The notes beneath the pieces are model-generated. The model saw nothing but the letters and a program-made list of their open reading frames with translations, did not search any database and had not been told where the DNA came from. The position numbers and the translations under genes were made by a program. A stretch of DNA of 64,000 nucleotides from Gymnogyps californianus (Eukaryota > Chordata > Aves > Accipitriformes > Cathartidae). The stretch is from contig NC_059478.1 of the NCBI RefSeq assembly GCF_018139145.2, forward strand, positions 27,683,001-27,747,000, in the 5' to 3' direction. Of the stretch, positions 49,906-61,798 are shown piece after piece; position 1 is the first letter of the stretch; each line of letters opens with the position of its first letter.

Positions 49906-51681
49906 ATGAGACATGGGAGAATCAGACTCATCTTGCTCTTATCGAAACACAAAGGTTTCTGAACACGAGATCAAAGCTGCAGATTATCTTTAGTTCCTGC
50001 CTGAGACATGTTCAGACTTTGTTGATCTGAACCCTGGACAAAGTTTCACCTCTCGGTGACAAGAAACTCTGCTGGCTTGGGGTGGGCGTGTATTGGCCTT
50101 GGCTTGAATGGGTCTTCTCTTCACCTGTGAATTGTACCTGCCAGATTTCTGGCCTCTTTCAACAGTGGCTTGATGGAGAAGATGCAATCTGCTCTTCAGG
50201 ATGCCATGAGATATCCTTTGTTAAGGTTTGCAGATGCTAGGGGTAAAAGTTTGTAGAGAAAAGGAAAGTGAAATGAGGTCTCTACTCACCAGTGACATGC
50301 CCAGGAAGGCAAGGAGATGTGAGATCTGTTTCCTGTGACACGCAGGCCTACTGTCCTCCTCTGGTTTCTAACAATAGAGATGCAGCTGTCCCTACTGGAG
50401 AGATTAATTTTGGTCTCTCTACTCATTCAGCCAGCTATTTTTCATGAAACTCATAGGAATGTAATAACTCTGAGACCTTTATCACTGTCAAATTCAGTTG
50501 CAATTGGTCAAGCAGCTGAGAAAGACAGACACACAGACAGAACGACACTCATTTCTTTGCTGAGTTTCGTAAAAAACATCTGATTCCCTTTCAGGATGTT
50601 GGTATTTGGGACTAAAGAAGTAGTAGTTAAAAAATAACTTCTGGTCCCAGCCTAGAATTCCCTTTAATCCCCAATAAGCCCTGCTGAGCCTTTAGGTGGC
50701 AAAATAGAAAAGAAAAAAGGAATAGTTTAAGTGAAAGACAGCACAAAGTGTACAAAAAGCCGAGACTGGGTGTGTCTGTCTAATGAAACACCACCTGCAA
50801 AAAATCAGATGAGATGACAGAAAGGCATGGGGTAGGTTTGCATCTGCAAACAAGATGGTGAGGATATAGACACAAGACAGGCAGGCACAGGGGAGAAGAC
50901 TCAGCTAGAAGTGAAGAGACTCAGAGAAGAGGAAGAAGATGACAAACATGGAGACACACAAACACCGCTACAGGCTGGCAGAAAAGCAGAGACCTATCAC
51001 AGAGACATTGCAATTTTTCTGTTTATTGCTTTTTGAAAAACACCTCATTCTAATGGCTTTTTTCTCTTCATTCCCATTGACATTTGGGAAAGCTCCAAAG
51101 CACAGCACTGGCTAAACCCCTCTCCCAACCTAAATCTTCAACCCACAGACGTTACTCTTTAGTCATATTAACCACTCCTCTCAGACATTTCCAACAAATT
51201 GTTAATATCTTTTAAGCCCTGCTCTCCATTGCCTTTCAGATTAGCCTTGCCCTTTCCTTTGCACTTAAGTTTAGCAAGTGTTACTAATAGGAATTTAACA
51301 TTTACCAAAGAATTATTTTAACTATGGGTCTAATAGCATTTGTATGGTGTTCTGAGCACCCAAGAGCCTCACTATCAGTTCTATATGGTTAGTTTTGTCT
51401 AAGTTGCTTATAAGACAAAGGAAAAATACAAGTTTATAGACAAGCCAGTTCATAAGAGAGGCGTTCAAAACCTTGAAAGCCAGTTCCAAGAGGGATAGCA
51501 GTGCCTGGAGGGAGCTTCCCCCCTTGTTTATATTAGCCACAACTCTGCAATCACTCATGTAATCAGCTTCACTTGTGCTTGGTCTAAGTTATTTTCTCCT
51601 GTGTGCACAAGGAATACTAATAGAAAAATGTAACAATTTTTATTATTAACTGGCAAATTTTATGATTTTTTTATACCACCA

Positions 51682-51740
51682 TGTCGTGGTTTAACCCCAG
51701 TCAGCAACTAAGCACCACGCAGCCGTTTCCCCCTCCCCTG
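51682..51740. mobile_element. Probable truncated end of an avian endogenous retrovirus LTR
   Basis: It begins TGTCGTGG, then ggtttaaccccagtcagcaa (51688-51707) and ctaagcaccacgcagcc. This is the terminal sequence of an LTR family I recall as common in bird genomes. The match stops near 51726-51740, so only a terminus is present. No viral gene is here. Confidence 0.55.
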
Positions 51741-52840
51741 TTCTGTGCTTGCAGGCCACTGATTTAGCTGGCCTGATAGCAACCATAAGTCATTGATAGC
51801 TTGAATGGAAAGCACTGATGAGGATTTCAACCAGTAAAACCTCAGTGGCAGTTTGGCACCAGTTAGCATGCAGTGTCTCAAAAGAAACCCCAAAGGCTGC
51901 ACTGGATATAAGATCATTTTTATAGCTGAGCTTCCTCATCTTGTCTGGCTTATAAGGATCAGTCTTCCTGTGTCACTGGATACAGCCCTACCTAGGCCAA
52001 AGAGCACATTCTCCACCAGCACTGAGTTGAAGACAGCTGGCAGGGAGCAGGGACGATATTTGCATGTGTCTCTGTAAGATGCTTATGCTCCCACTGTCCA
52101 CAAGGTCCCTGTTCCCAAATACGGTTGTAAATATTGATGGCTCTCAAGTCAACCTGTGCAAATTCCATAGTCCAGGCTCATAGCTACTGAAGACTTTCTG
52201 CTCTTCAAAAAAGACCAGCTCCTGCATTTGTGTCTAAAACTGACTTGAGAGCATTTCTATGGGTCTGGATATGCACCCTGCTAACATTCTGGTCCCACAA
52301 CAACCATCTCTTCTCTTCCCTGTACCTTAGTATCCCTGGGAAAGAAACCTGTGTACACAAGAGGAAGGAAATTAATCTACACCATCATGGGGTCCTCCTT
52401 TACAATGCTCAGGACAACACAACTCTGGAGCAAACCATGGTGCTCAGTCTAACTTGTGCCTTAAAAATCTGATAGGACAGGTAGGCTCTCAGTACCTCTG
52501 ATGCTTCATTCCCCTCAAAACTAGATTCTCAGCTTACAAACTCCCTTTCACTTCTACTTAAAACAGGCCCGTGAGTCTCACCCGCTACCCCTGCTTCCCC
52601 ACAGAAAGCCATGTGAGTGCTTACCAAACAGGCAGGATGCAAAGCGCCTGGGCACACAGAGAAATGAACCAGTTACTCAAGACCACTCTTACTGCAGCAG
52701 GTAACTGCAAGGCCATTTCCCCGCTCACATGCATGGTGTTTGATACCTGGCTCCTAGCCAAAAGGTAACTCAAATCATATGGTTAAATCCCCAGGAAATA
52801 CTTTGAAGATGCCTTCCAAGACTGATATTCTATATTTCAG

Positions 52841-52856
52841 AAAAAAAAAAAAAAAA
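52841..52856 (+). repeat. Poly-A run (A16)
   Basis: Sixteen A residues, followed after TCTTTCTTT by more A-rich sequence. Confidence 0.9.
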
Positions 52857-52890
52857 TCTTTCTTTAAAAGAAAAAAACACCTTTATAATA

Positions 52891-53015
52891 ACACTTTGCA
52901 CTTTTATAGCATCTTTCATCTGAGGCTATCAAAGCACTTTGGGATACAGATGCTAAGAAATCCATTACAAAAATTATAGATATTCCTAAGTTGACTGTAG
53001 TCACTTGCCTTAATT
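52891..53015 (-). repeat. Old MIR-like amniote repeat, antisense
   Basis: It has ttgcacttttatagcatctt and catctgaggctatcaaagca, followed by a decayed stretch ending tagtcacttgcc. I recall this order ('cttatatagcacctttcatc...aaagcactt...agtgacttgcc') from amniote MIR-related repeats. Confidence 0.5.
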
Positions 53016-54666
53016 TCCATTTCTTTACTCATACTCCCAGACGGTGTCTGCATAGATTGATGCAGTCAGTGCTACAGGCAACTAGATAAACAAATCTACA
53101 TACAAATATACACTCTCCCCCACAAACACCCTCTCTTACAGTAAAATAAGTGTTTTTCTACAGCACTGTCCACTGTATTGAACTCTGTGAGGGAAAGAGG
53201 TGTGCGTACTGCAACACCATATACTGCTTTGCACTTTCATTCCACTGCACTTCATTAAACAGACTTTCACTGTTTCTTAATTTTCTTTGAGCAGGTCCCC
53301 CTGTATATACCTGATATGAACAAACACACAGATTCCTTCCGGGTATGAGCCAACAGCTGCGACCCTGAAAAATATCAGCTTCTTATATCATTAACTGAGT
53401 TTCCATGGTGCCCTGGGGCAGAGATATTGATGCTTGACAGCATTATCACTATAAAGTAACTTTACAACTCTATAATTTAACTCTATGCTTCCAGTAATAT
53501 TAAGAGCATTTGAAATTGTGGCTGTAAACCTTGACACTTTCACACAGACTGGGGAGTTGAAAGAGGATTTTGTTTTCTTTCCTCAAAGACAACCCAAAAC
53601 ATGGTACTGAGAAATAACCGAATACTGGAGAGATGATGTGCAAGGAGGTCACTCTTAGGAAAATCTGCAGGATTAGGATTAATGCCACTTTTTGCAACAC
53701 ACAGAAAGGAGCCTGTTTCTAGGAGCTTAGAGAAGAAGGATGAAGATGTAGACCTCTGGAGGTCTTTTCCTGAATATGTGCCCAATTTACTTTGAAATCA
53801 TCTTGGTAACAAGCCCTAACTCAAGTTCAAACATAAGCCACACTGGATAACCTCTGCAGAGCTCCCTCAGCTTTATCAGCACAGCCTTTCATACCTCATT
53901 GGCTTTTGCTAGTAATGTTGCCTTTACTGGGTGGGAATGAACCTGCCAGGGCCATAATCTGACTCATGAGGATCTTCTCTTAAGGATATCACTAACAGAG
54001 CTAGGAGGATCAGGACAGGCAGTTGCCAAAAAAGAGATGTAGAAAAAGCCCAAAATAACCAAGCACATTTGCCCTAGAGGACTGGCAGGTCCATGAAGCT
54101 CTAAAAGTTATAGATGCCTTCACTGGAATTGTAGTTTGCATACAGATTTCTTTTCCCCAGGACAGGCATTTACTGAGATCCAACTACTCTTTAAAAGGAA
54201 TCTAGATACAAGCAAATGACTGTTTCCTCCAGGGGATTTAACTTCTCAAGTCCCCAGTCAAGCAGCAGGCTGATATTCTGCTCGAAGTTAAGAGTAAGAG
54301 TGAACCCAGTGGTCCCAACTGTGCCAAGAGTCCAAGATGTGAGCTTCTGTTAGGCACCTGAAGAGACTCTAGTCAATCCAAGCTTTCATTCTGTGGCTGT
54401 AGCCACATAAATACATTTTTTATGTCCATAAACAGGAGAGAGTTCAGCAGTGCAACTACGCCCTGTTTAAGGGATGCAAAACTTCCAATTCAACACATTC
54501 AGTGAAATGGAAAATACCAAGTGATATCTTTGCAAGTTGGTTCAGCTATACTGTTTTAAAGTATTGAGGTAATTTCTCAGCTGTTTGTAATGTGAAAAGA
54601 CCTACCTTGGGATAATATTAGTAATGTCTCTTTCTTCTGTGTTCTTCACCCATGGCTTCTAAAATG

Positions 54667-54691
54667 TTTTGTTTTGTTTGTTTGTTTTTTT
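54667..54691 (+). repeat. (TTTG)n-like run
   Basis: Interrupted TTTTG/TTTG units. Confidence 0.8.
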
Positions 54692-55229
54692 ACAAAAGAA
54701 GTTTCATTAAATTCATTCTTTATATTGAGGACATTAAATCAAAGAGGTGAAGTGATGTGCTTAGAAAAGCCGTACAAAGGAGAATTGTTCCACCAGACCC
54801 TCAGTCCAGGGTTCCAGTCTCCTGTTCCACTCAGAAGTGATTTCAACGAGTAAAGCCATACACATAGATGACTAAAGGCCCATCTTTGGATGCGGGCCTT
54901 CCCCACCTGGAGGAAGCTGAGAATTAAGATTAAAATACACAAAAAAAACCATGGACACACTGACAATTGTGGTGCCCACCTATCTTGATGATTATTCTCC
55001 CCTACAGCTACCAGGCTACAATCACACCAGTTCTTGCCTGGTCTCCATCATTTCTATCTTCCTACCTCATGGCTAGTCTTTGGAAGAGCAAAACCTTTTA
55101 TGCTCTCTTATGGGCTGCCTGCTGTGCAGCAGGGATCCAGTTCAAACACTCTAAAAAATGAACCCAATAGATTTTAAAACTGTTGATGTGAGACTCCTTT
55201 ACTGGCTACTCTCAGGTCAGGCTGTAACG

Positions 55230-55245
55230 GCTGCTGATCAGCAGC
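55230..55245. repeat. 16-bp perfect palindrome
   Basis: GCTGCTGATCAGCAGC is its own reverse complement. Confidence 0.95.
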
Positions 55246-56508
55246 TGTAGTGGAAAGCAATTCTGGGTGTGCTATCAGAGCAGCACTCAGAGTCCTACAG
55301 CTGGGGATTCATCCTTCCTCCCCCTCTTTTATCCTTTGTTCCCTGCCCAGCTATGAGGCTGGTGTGTATCTAGACAGCTCAGCAGTTGAGCTGCTGGTAG
55401 TGAATGTTACAGAGCAGTTTACATGCCTTGTGTCATAAGCCCTGTAAATGCCTAGTAAAACATGGTATTTAATGGAAGCATATCAGCTCATTTTAAAGCT
55501 TCTTCACCTGGTGCTGAGCAAACTGTTGCTGCACTGCCTTTTTAATCAGTTACCACCAAATGTGTGTGCATGTGAGAAGGATTTTAAACATTTCTCTGTC
55601 CACTTCCAGGCAACTAACCGACAAGCCTACAATCCTCTTATTATGCCTTCGAAACAGAGTCCCTTCACTGTTATCTACAGCACATGTTATCGTAGGGTAT
55701 TCTGCAGAGCCAGGCTTATAGAACATATCCCTAATGTTTCTCGTAAACCAGGTACATATCAGTTAGACACAGACCTACCAGGCACACACATACCTCCGAA
55801 GGAATGTATAACAGGACATTCAGGAAGTTACACCTGATGCAGTGCTTTGTTTGCAGGATGAAAATACAAGAGACAGTCCAGCAGTAACCATTACTGATAG
55901 AATGCTAATTCAGGCCTGAGACATTCATGCAACCGTGTTAACTCTCTATGTTAGAAAAGGCCAGAAATTCAACACTCCGCAGGATGCTGTTATCCCACCA
56001 TATATGTCCCAAACATATACCCCCTGCACACACTGATGGAAGATCCTTCACTCCTGGATTTCATTTAAATAGTGCAGCCTCAGGGGCAAATTTGTTTTTA
56101 TAGAACATACCAGGTGTAATCCTCTAAATTCTGAATCTTTGAGGTATTTCATTTAGGAGAATACATTCAGTCATACTAACTGGAGTAATTTGGAACAGAT
56201 TTCCACTTTTAATGATATCTTCCCTTTTTTTTTCAATTGTCTTACTTTTCTTATTGAAAAAAAGTTACTGTCCACACTAACAATGTCAGAATTCAAATAA
56301 CACTTATCAGACTGAAAGTCTGTCTCCCATTTTCATGCATGTAAGGTATCCATTTATCTCAATAATTACAAAGTATTTTTCAGTCACACAAGTCTGAACA
56401 AAATGCATACTCTTACCCAATGTAGAAATATATCTATTACAGGCTCACATAGAGGTTTGTATAGATCATAGAGTTAGCGCGTAAACCCTGAGGAACATGA
56501 AGAGATTT

Positions 56509-56522
56509 AAAAAAAAAAAAAA
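56509..56522 (+). repeat. Poly-A run
   Basis: Fourteen A residues, followed by CAAACAACAAAG. Confidence 0.85.
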
Positions 56523-56919
56523 CAAACAACAAAGCTAATCCAATTATATAATGGCATGAAAGGGGGTACTACTATGATCTTATTTGCCATGAATGCTGTA
56601 AAGGAAAGAAGCTGACAGGTAGAATTAACATGCCACCAGTGCAAACAGAAGACTATTCAGAGTTTGTTCAGTTTTCTCACCTGTCAACAGGAACAACATT
56701 AGGCTAAATTAATATTTTTGTAGAACTTGGAGATCCTCATTTGTTTTGGTCTCTACATGGAGCCAGTATGAGCAGTTTCTGAATGTGGGGTGTGATCTGC
56801 TTTGTAGTCTCTGTTCAAGGCCATGGGTTCCCTGAATGTGAAGCTGAGTCTCCGTCTGCACTTCTTAATCCAACACTAGAAGCTTTGAACAATTCTAGCC
56901 TCCCTGATCCTGTTTCTAT

Positions 56920-56943
56920 TAAAAACAAAACAAAACAAAAAAA
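56920..56943 (+). repeat. (CAAAA)n-like run
   Basis: Three AAAAC-type units, then an A run. Confidence 0.8.
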
Positions 56944-59237
56944 CCCACAACCCAATAACATCACAGTGGGATGAACAAAGTCATAAGAAATACATCTTTG
57001 AAGGCAGATTTCCTGAATACTTGCCCTATCAATTCACGGTTTTTGGGCTCACTGTATTTTCTTCATTTATTTGCTTGACTTGCTGCCTGCATGTAGCTAG
57101 ATAGTTAATAGAAGCACGCCTGTCCTTGGAGGCCAATATGAACTGACTGGCTGTGTCTTTGGTTCAGGTCCATTAAAAAATCTGAGCATTAATTAATCAC
57201 TGACTTGCAAATAGCTTGGAAGAGCTGTTCAGGCTAAATTGGAACATTCTGCAATTGTTTTACTTTTGGTCACAGGCACTTCGGTGATATGAAACTTCTC
57301 CCCTGCCAGGATAGGATGTGCATAAATCCAGCCACTCCTGTGTTAGAGCAGACCAGCCTAGAGACTGCTTCAAGCAGCTCCATTTCTTTCTCTAACTAGG
57401 AAACTGCACACATGAGGAAGAGCTGTCATAAGCAGCACTCTTGATAGAATCCCTCCATTGAAAAGGAAATAATAAAATCTACCAGGGCAAAATGCCAGTG
57501 GAGCGTACTACACGGGCAAAGAGCCTTCCCTGCTTGCTGTCTGCCAGGCCAGTCAAAACCAGCTTCTCCTCCTTTTTCAGTCAGCTAGGTGAAACCGTAA
57601 CTGTAGAAATCAAGCTGCTGCTTGAGCTTTCCATACATAACCACCAAGAAGGACCTCTGTGAGCCGGGGCGTGTTTTCTGTGCTCTAGCTGCTGATGGTC
57701 ACAATGAATGAACTGAGAATGATGCAGCTCTGACTGCAGAAGGCAAGCCAAGCAAATAGACAGAGATGTTAGACCCCACACCTGAAACCTCTGTAATGTG
57801 AAGCACAAAACAAAAATCTTTATGGAAAAGGAAGCTTAGCCAGCATGACCTACAAGTCATGAAGAAAAACATATTCAAGGGAATCATGATCTCATTTGTA
57901 TAGGGACTCTTCCCACTCCTCACTGCAAAAACTGTTCTTGATAAATAAGGAAGATAAATAAGCAGTTGTCAGTACAATGAGTACTAACTGAGGAGGAAAA
58001 TTAAAGGTGAAACTAAGGCACATGTTCTCAAAATGCCAAAATACCAACATAAGAAAATAAATACCTAAACCTAACAGTAATGACAAGGATATACTACATA
58101 TGTGTATGTTGCAAGAAGCTATTCCTTGGAAATAGTTAACCTTACTGGGCAAAAAAGAGCTTGTATTCCAAATGCTCAAGTCTGATAAGTCACCTTAATA
58201 TATTCATCGCCCTCTTTCCCCCAAATTTCACTTTCAGTGGAGAAGCCAAACCTGAAACCCCCAAATGATTAAGAATTACTTTCCCTGATCCTTGTTTCTC
58301 GCTCTTAGTCCCACACAGTGTGCACATATGCATGGATGGTGAAGAATTATGTCTCATATGAAAATTTCCTCCTCGCTACCCTAAAGCTGTAAACCTTCCC
58401 CAACTTCCGAAATGCAGTGGAGAGGTAAATAGGCAATCACAGCTAATCTTTCTCCCTCGGCAGTGTTTCTAAACCTGTGGAAATTTCAAAAGCTACCAAG
58501 ATAGAATGACAAAATGAAATAACACACCCAAGCTTGAAGTATGGGCACTGGTTATTTGATTGAGCATGGTGACAAAAAGAAAAAGAAAAACACAAAAACA
58601 GATCATAAGACCAGTCAGAACAATTCTACAAATTGTTGGTACCTTGAGATAGCCAGGTGGATATGTGTTTTTTGAGGAATGAGACATTGTTTCTATTTGA
58701 GCACTCAAAGATGGGAACAACTTTGTTGGTTTTGTTTGCAGAGCTCGCTTTCTGTTTCTTTGTCAACTGGTATTAAAGATCTGGCCCTGAGGCAGCTGCA
58801 GAACCTAATGGATCCTTTAGAGCCTTTTGGCTGCAGTTCAAAGGCGGAGAAGATATTTTAACTCAGTACCAAAGATGCACTTTCAACTTGCTATTAAAAC
58901 AATAATACAAACACGGGGGTAATGAGAGAATAAGGAGAGAAATGAAGAAAGAAGTGGAAGACTGTGGAAGGGAATGGATCACAGGCTTTCCAGGACTAGT
59001 TTCTATAATAAGTGTGTGAGACAATCTCCTACAAGAGGGAAATGGCTTATTTGATCTAATATGCCTTTCTCTTCTTGAATTTCCACAGTATGGAGAATCA
59101 ATATGAGGGAAATTAAAGCATCAGGAGCAGACTCACATTTCCACTTGTGTGTTCCTATCTCAGCAAACTCTTATTGAGATAGAAGTATTTACCTTAAGTG
59201 CCCAGTTCACGTGTGTTGCAAGAGGAGGAAGGATTTC

Positions 59238-59247
59238 AAAAGGATAC
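59238..59247 (-). other. AGBL4: 5' splice site (donor) of the AGBL4 exon, matches U12-type consensus
   Basis: On the minus strand the exon ends ...GCAT and is followed by gtatcctttt. Against the major-class donor (MAG|gtragt) this is poor: T at -1 and tcc at +4 to +6. Against the minor-class U12 donor ([A/G]TATCCTT) it is an exact match over eight bases. The split codon (T plus two bases of the next exon) would restore the tyrosine expected after EEA in AGBL4. The matching U12 branch site and acceptor were not found in the window. Confidence 0.75.
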
Positions 59248-59410
59248 ATGCTTCTTCTGTGTAGGGGACAGCAGAAGTAGGTCCACCCAATATGTAGCTG
59301 TAGAATGAGACTTCCAGAGTGTAGCAGTAGGATGTATCATTTAACAGCCCACCAAGAAAACGCCGGCCTGTCCCTGCTTTCACAGCATCTCTGTTGAACG
59401 ATGTACTGGA
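59248..59410 (-). CDS. AGBL4: Internal coding exon of AGBL4 (cytosolic carboxypeptidase 6, CCP6), partial gene
   Basis: This is one internal exon of a cytosolic M14-family metallocarboxypeptidase that removes glutamates from polyglutamylated tubulin and other proteins. It is 163 bp: 54 full codons in phase 0 plus one base of a split codon. Seen in the translation: it opens SSTSFNRDAV, then KAGTGRRFLGG (exon residues 11-21), then SYCYTLEVSFYSY (27-39), and ends PYTEEA. Family knowledge: the GTGR block is the CCP signature near the substrate pocket, and the glutamate in YTLE (exon residue 33) corresponds to the catalytic glutamate of M14 peptidases. The zinc ligands lie in exons outside the window. 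The exact wording matches AGBL4 as I remember it, rather than AGBL1, AGBL2, AGBL3, AGBL5 or AGTPBP1. The open frame continues past both ends, but splice signals set the boundaries. No stop, frameshift or lost key residue is visible, so it looks functional. No other exon of the gene was found here. Confidence 0.92.
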
Positions 59411-59434
59411 CTGCAGGAGGAAGAACACAGAGAC
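59411..59434 (-). other. AGBL4: 3' splice site (acceptor) of the AGBL4 exon, U2-type
   Basis: Read on the minus strand the bases just before the exon are ttcttcctcctgcag, preceded by more pyrimidine-rich sequence. This is a textbook major-spliceosome acceptor: pyrimidine tract, then CAG, then the exon in phase 0. It fixes the exon start at 59410. Confidence 0.88.
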
Positions 59435-61488
59435 ATGAAGAGAGTTCATGAGTGGAACAAGGGAAGGGTTGGGAAGGAGTCTGTTAAAACAGAAAACAGT
59501 TAAATTCACATTGCCAAATCTCATTTACACGGCAGTCATGAGACTGCACTGTTTTTTGAGCATGGCCTAGAGAGACCGTTAATGGAAACACAGTTCTGGC
59601 ACACAGACTACAAATAATGCCTTGCAGACTTTCACAAAATTAATCTCAGTTTTCTAGTAACATCAGCTTTTCTCCTCCCCTTTTGGATAACACAAAGAAA
59701 GCCTGTCATATGCATGAGTTGAAAGTCAACCTTCCAGACCCTCCATTCTCAAAAGTTAAGCTGGACTAGTATTTGGATATTGGGTTCCTTCTCTCTACTG
59801 CATTCCCCTGTATCACAACCATTCTCCCCCACCCCCTACCCTGGACTCTTTTAAGCAAAGTAGAAATACAGTGGCATTTACGTTTTAGTGAAACTTTCTC
59901 ACCTAAGACATTTGACTGGTTCTTAAATTAGGTCACACAAATTTCCACTTCACTAACTTAAATGTTAACTCGTGTTGCTCTCTGGGTGGAAAAATATACT
60001 GCATTATTTTACAGCATTAGCAGCACAGTATAAAAGGCAGTATTTTGTGCTATTACTGAAGATCTGGCTTTAAGAACCCTACAGCTTTATGACTATTCAT
60101 TTGAGGGGTGGAGGGGAGGACTCCAAGTACTTCCATAAATGAGTTTTAGCTCTCCTTTGAAGGCTTGACATCTGGAGACTAAAGGGGAACTCATCTTCAG
60201 GTTGATTGAAGTCTCAGAGCTTGTTCCTACCAACTAGACAGAAAAATGGATTCTGATTTCATTTTGGTTATCAGATTCTATTCACAAACCTCATAACCAT
60301 TAGACTGAGTCAATCCGGGCTCAGCACAAGCTAGTGACCACCACAAAAAAAAAAAAAGAAAAAAAAAGCGCTTAGTAGATCCAACTTAGATCTGTTGCAT
60401 AAAAGGCCTTAATATCTCCTGCTTTAAGACTTTTACGTTGCCAGTGAAACATAAAGGACCCTTAACATAGCTTACTGTTCAGTCATTGTGCCCATGGTGA
60501 ATTCTTTGAGCTATCCAGGGTCCTCCTGTTGAGCCTTAAGGCTGGTGTCTTTTCTTACTAGCACAATGTTAGTATTTATCAAGTCCATCTCATAAAAACC
60601 AGGGAAAATAAGATTTCTTTCTCATTTAAAAAATTACATACAATGGTTCAAAATGTTAAACTTCCCTAGACTGAGAAAATCAGACAAATACTGAAATGAG
60701 CAACAATTCTTGATGAATAGTGTATACCAGAAGATATAAAGAATGGAAATACCTGTGGGTTTATTAACATTCTGAATGTTTTGAAGTCTCTCTCATGTTA
60801 TAAAAAGGAAGGCTTTCCAGGTTAATTAGAATAAGATGGAATTGGGTTTCTTATTAGCATTATGTATAGGAGTTTCCAAACGCAACTTGTTGTCTTTGTG
60901 CTAACATAATACTTAGCTTTGTGGTAAATTGTACACAGAATGTATTCTGCTATGTACATGTCGTATAGTTTCGTCCAAATCACATGGCAGAAACCTTGAG
61001 GATATTCTGAATACCTATGGGTCAGGGAGGTAAAGCGCTCATAAGGACTGATGGGGAAATTAATTGTTAATTTGATATATGGAATAAAATACTTAAGGAA
61101 GTCTACAAGAGGGAATGTTCTCTGACTTCCTGCAAAAGAAGCCTTCAAAATACTACTGAGACCCTGAAACTGAGGGAAGCTTTGTCTTCAGTCAAAATTC
61201 AGAAACATAAAGGAAGATGATCATGCTCTGGGGATTGCTTCATAAGTCAAGTAAACATTGATTTCAGTGGATAGTGCTTCATGTTCAAATGAATGCCTGT
61301 GGTGGAACTTTTAATGCACGAAAGCATCAGCTGATGGAATATGGGTGTATGGAGCCAGCTCAAAGGAAGAAGACAACAAACATGTCAGAACATGGTATTA
61401 TGGTTTGTGAGCAGAAACATCACTCACAAGGGGAATGAGCTAATTCTGTGGCAGTGTTTGGCATAGTGAAAACGAGGAAAATGTCAGA
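59435..61488. other. Unique AT-rich upstream-intron sequence
   Basis: No upstream AGBL4 exon seen. Holds a poly-A run at 60345-60367. The minus-strand open frame at 60822-61148 is treated as a finding. Confidence 0.45.
60345..60367 (+). repeat. Interrupted poly-A run
   Basis: A13, G, then A9. Confidence 0.85.
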
Positions 61489-61691
61489 GAAGTGATTCAG
61501 GGCAGACATTAGGGACAGAAGTACTCCAGTGATTAGGAGACTCAGTTACTGATATGGAGTATCTGTGAAGATTATGGAATCTCATCAACTATGTTTAAGA
61601 ACAAATTGGACAAGTATCTGCTGAGTATAGTTCATGTCTTTGGGATACAGTTTGGACATGAGGTCCTTTTCAGCTCTATTTCCCATGATTT
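61489..61691 (+). mobile_element. Old CR1/L3-type LINE 3' end, plus strand
   Basis: The bases gggcagacattagggacaga match the '...ggacattaggaaa' block. Then attatggaatctcat (61571-61585), tttaagaacaaattggacaa (61594-61613) and gaggtccttttcagctctat match the 'tgtggaatctc...tttaagaacaggttagacaa...gaggtcccttccagccctat' end. Confidence 0.78.
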
Positions 61692-61798
61692 CAATCAGGC
61701 TAGAGGAAGGTTATGACTTGAATTCCTCATAGATGATTCTCGAGATAAATCTTACGTAATATTTTCATCACAGTTCTTGGCACGGTAAAGGAGGACCA

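Larger units (their letters stand above)
49906..52890. other. Unique intronic sequence with one LTR fragment
   Basis: No gene or other repeat recognised apart from the LTR end at 51682. Confidence 0.45.
53016..59237. other. Unique intronic sequence next to the AGBL4 exon
   Basis: No gene or named repeat recognised. Holds TTTG and CAAA runs, an A-run and a 16-bp palindrome at 55230. Confidence 0.45.
1..59247 (-). other. AGBL4: Inferred AGBL4 intron downstream of the exon (runs off the left edge)
   Basis: Everything left of the exon lies 3' of it on the minus strand. AGBL4 still has a C-terminal coding part after this exon, so at least the nearer part must be intron. I searched the minus strand for the expected next block (a start like Y-M-K-L-G-R and a F-L-D-Y-Y motif) and saw none. 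The intron therefore probably spans the whole left side, but a short or diverged exon could have been missed. Contents: CR1/L3 and MIR relics, simple repeats and long unique stretches, described separately. Confidence 0.6.
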
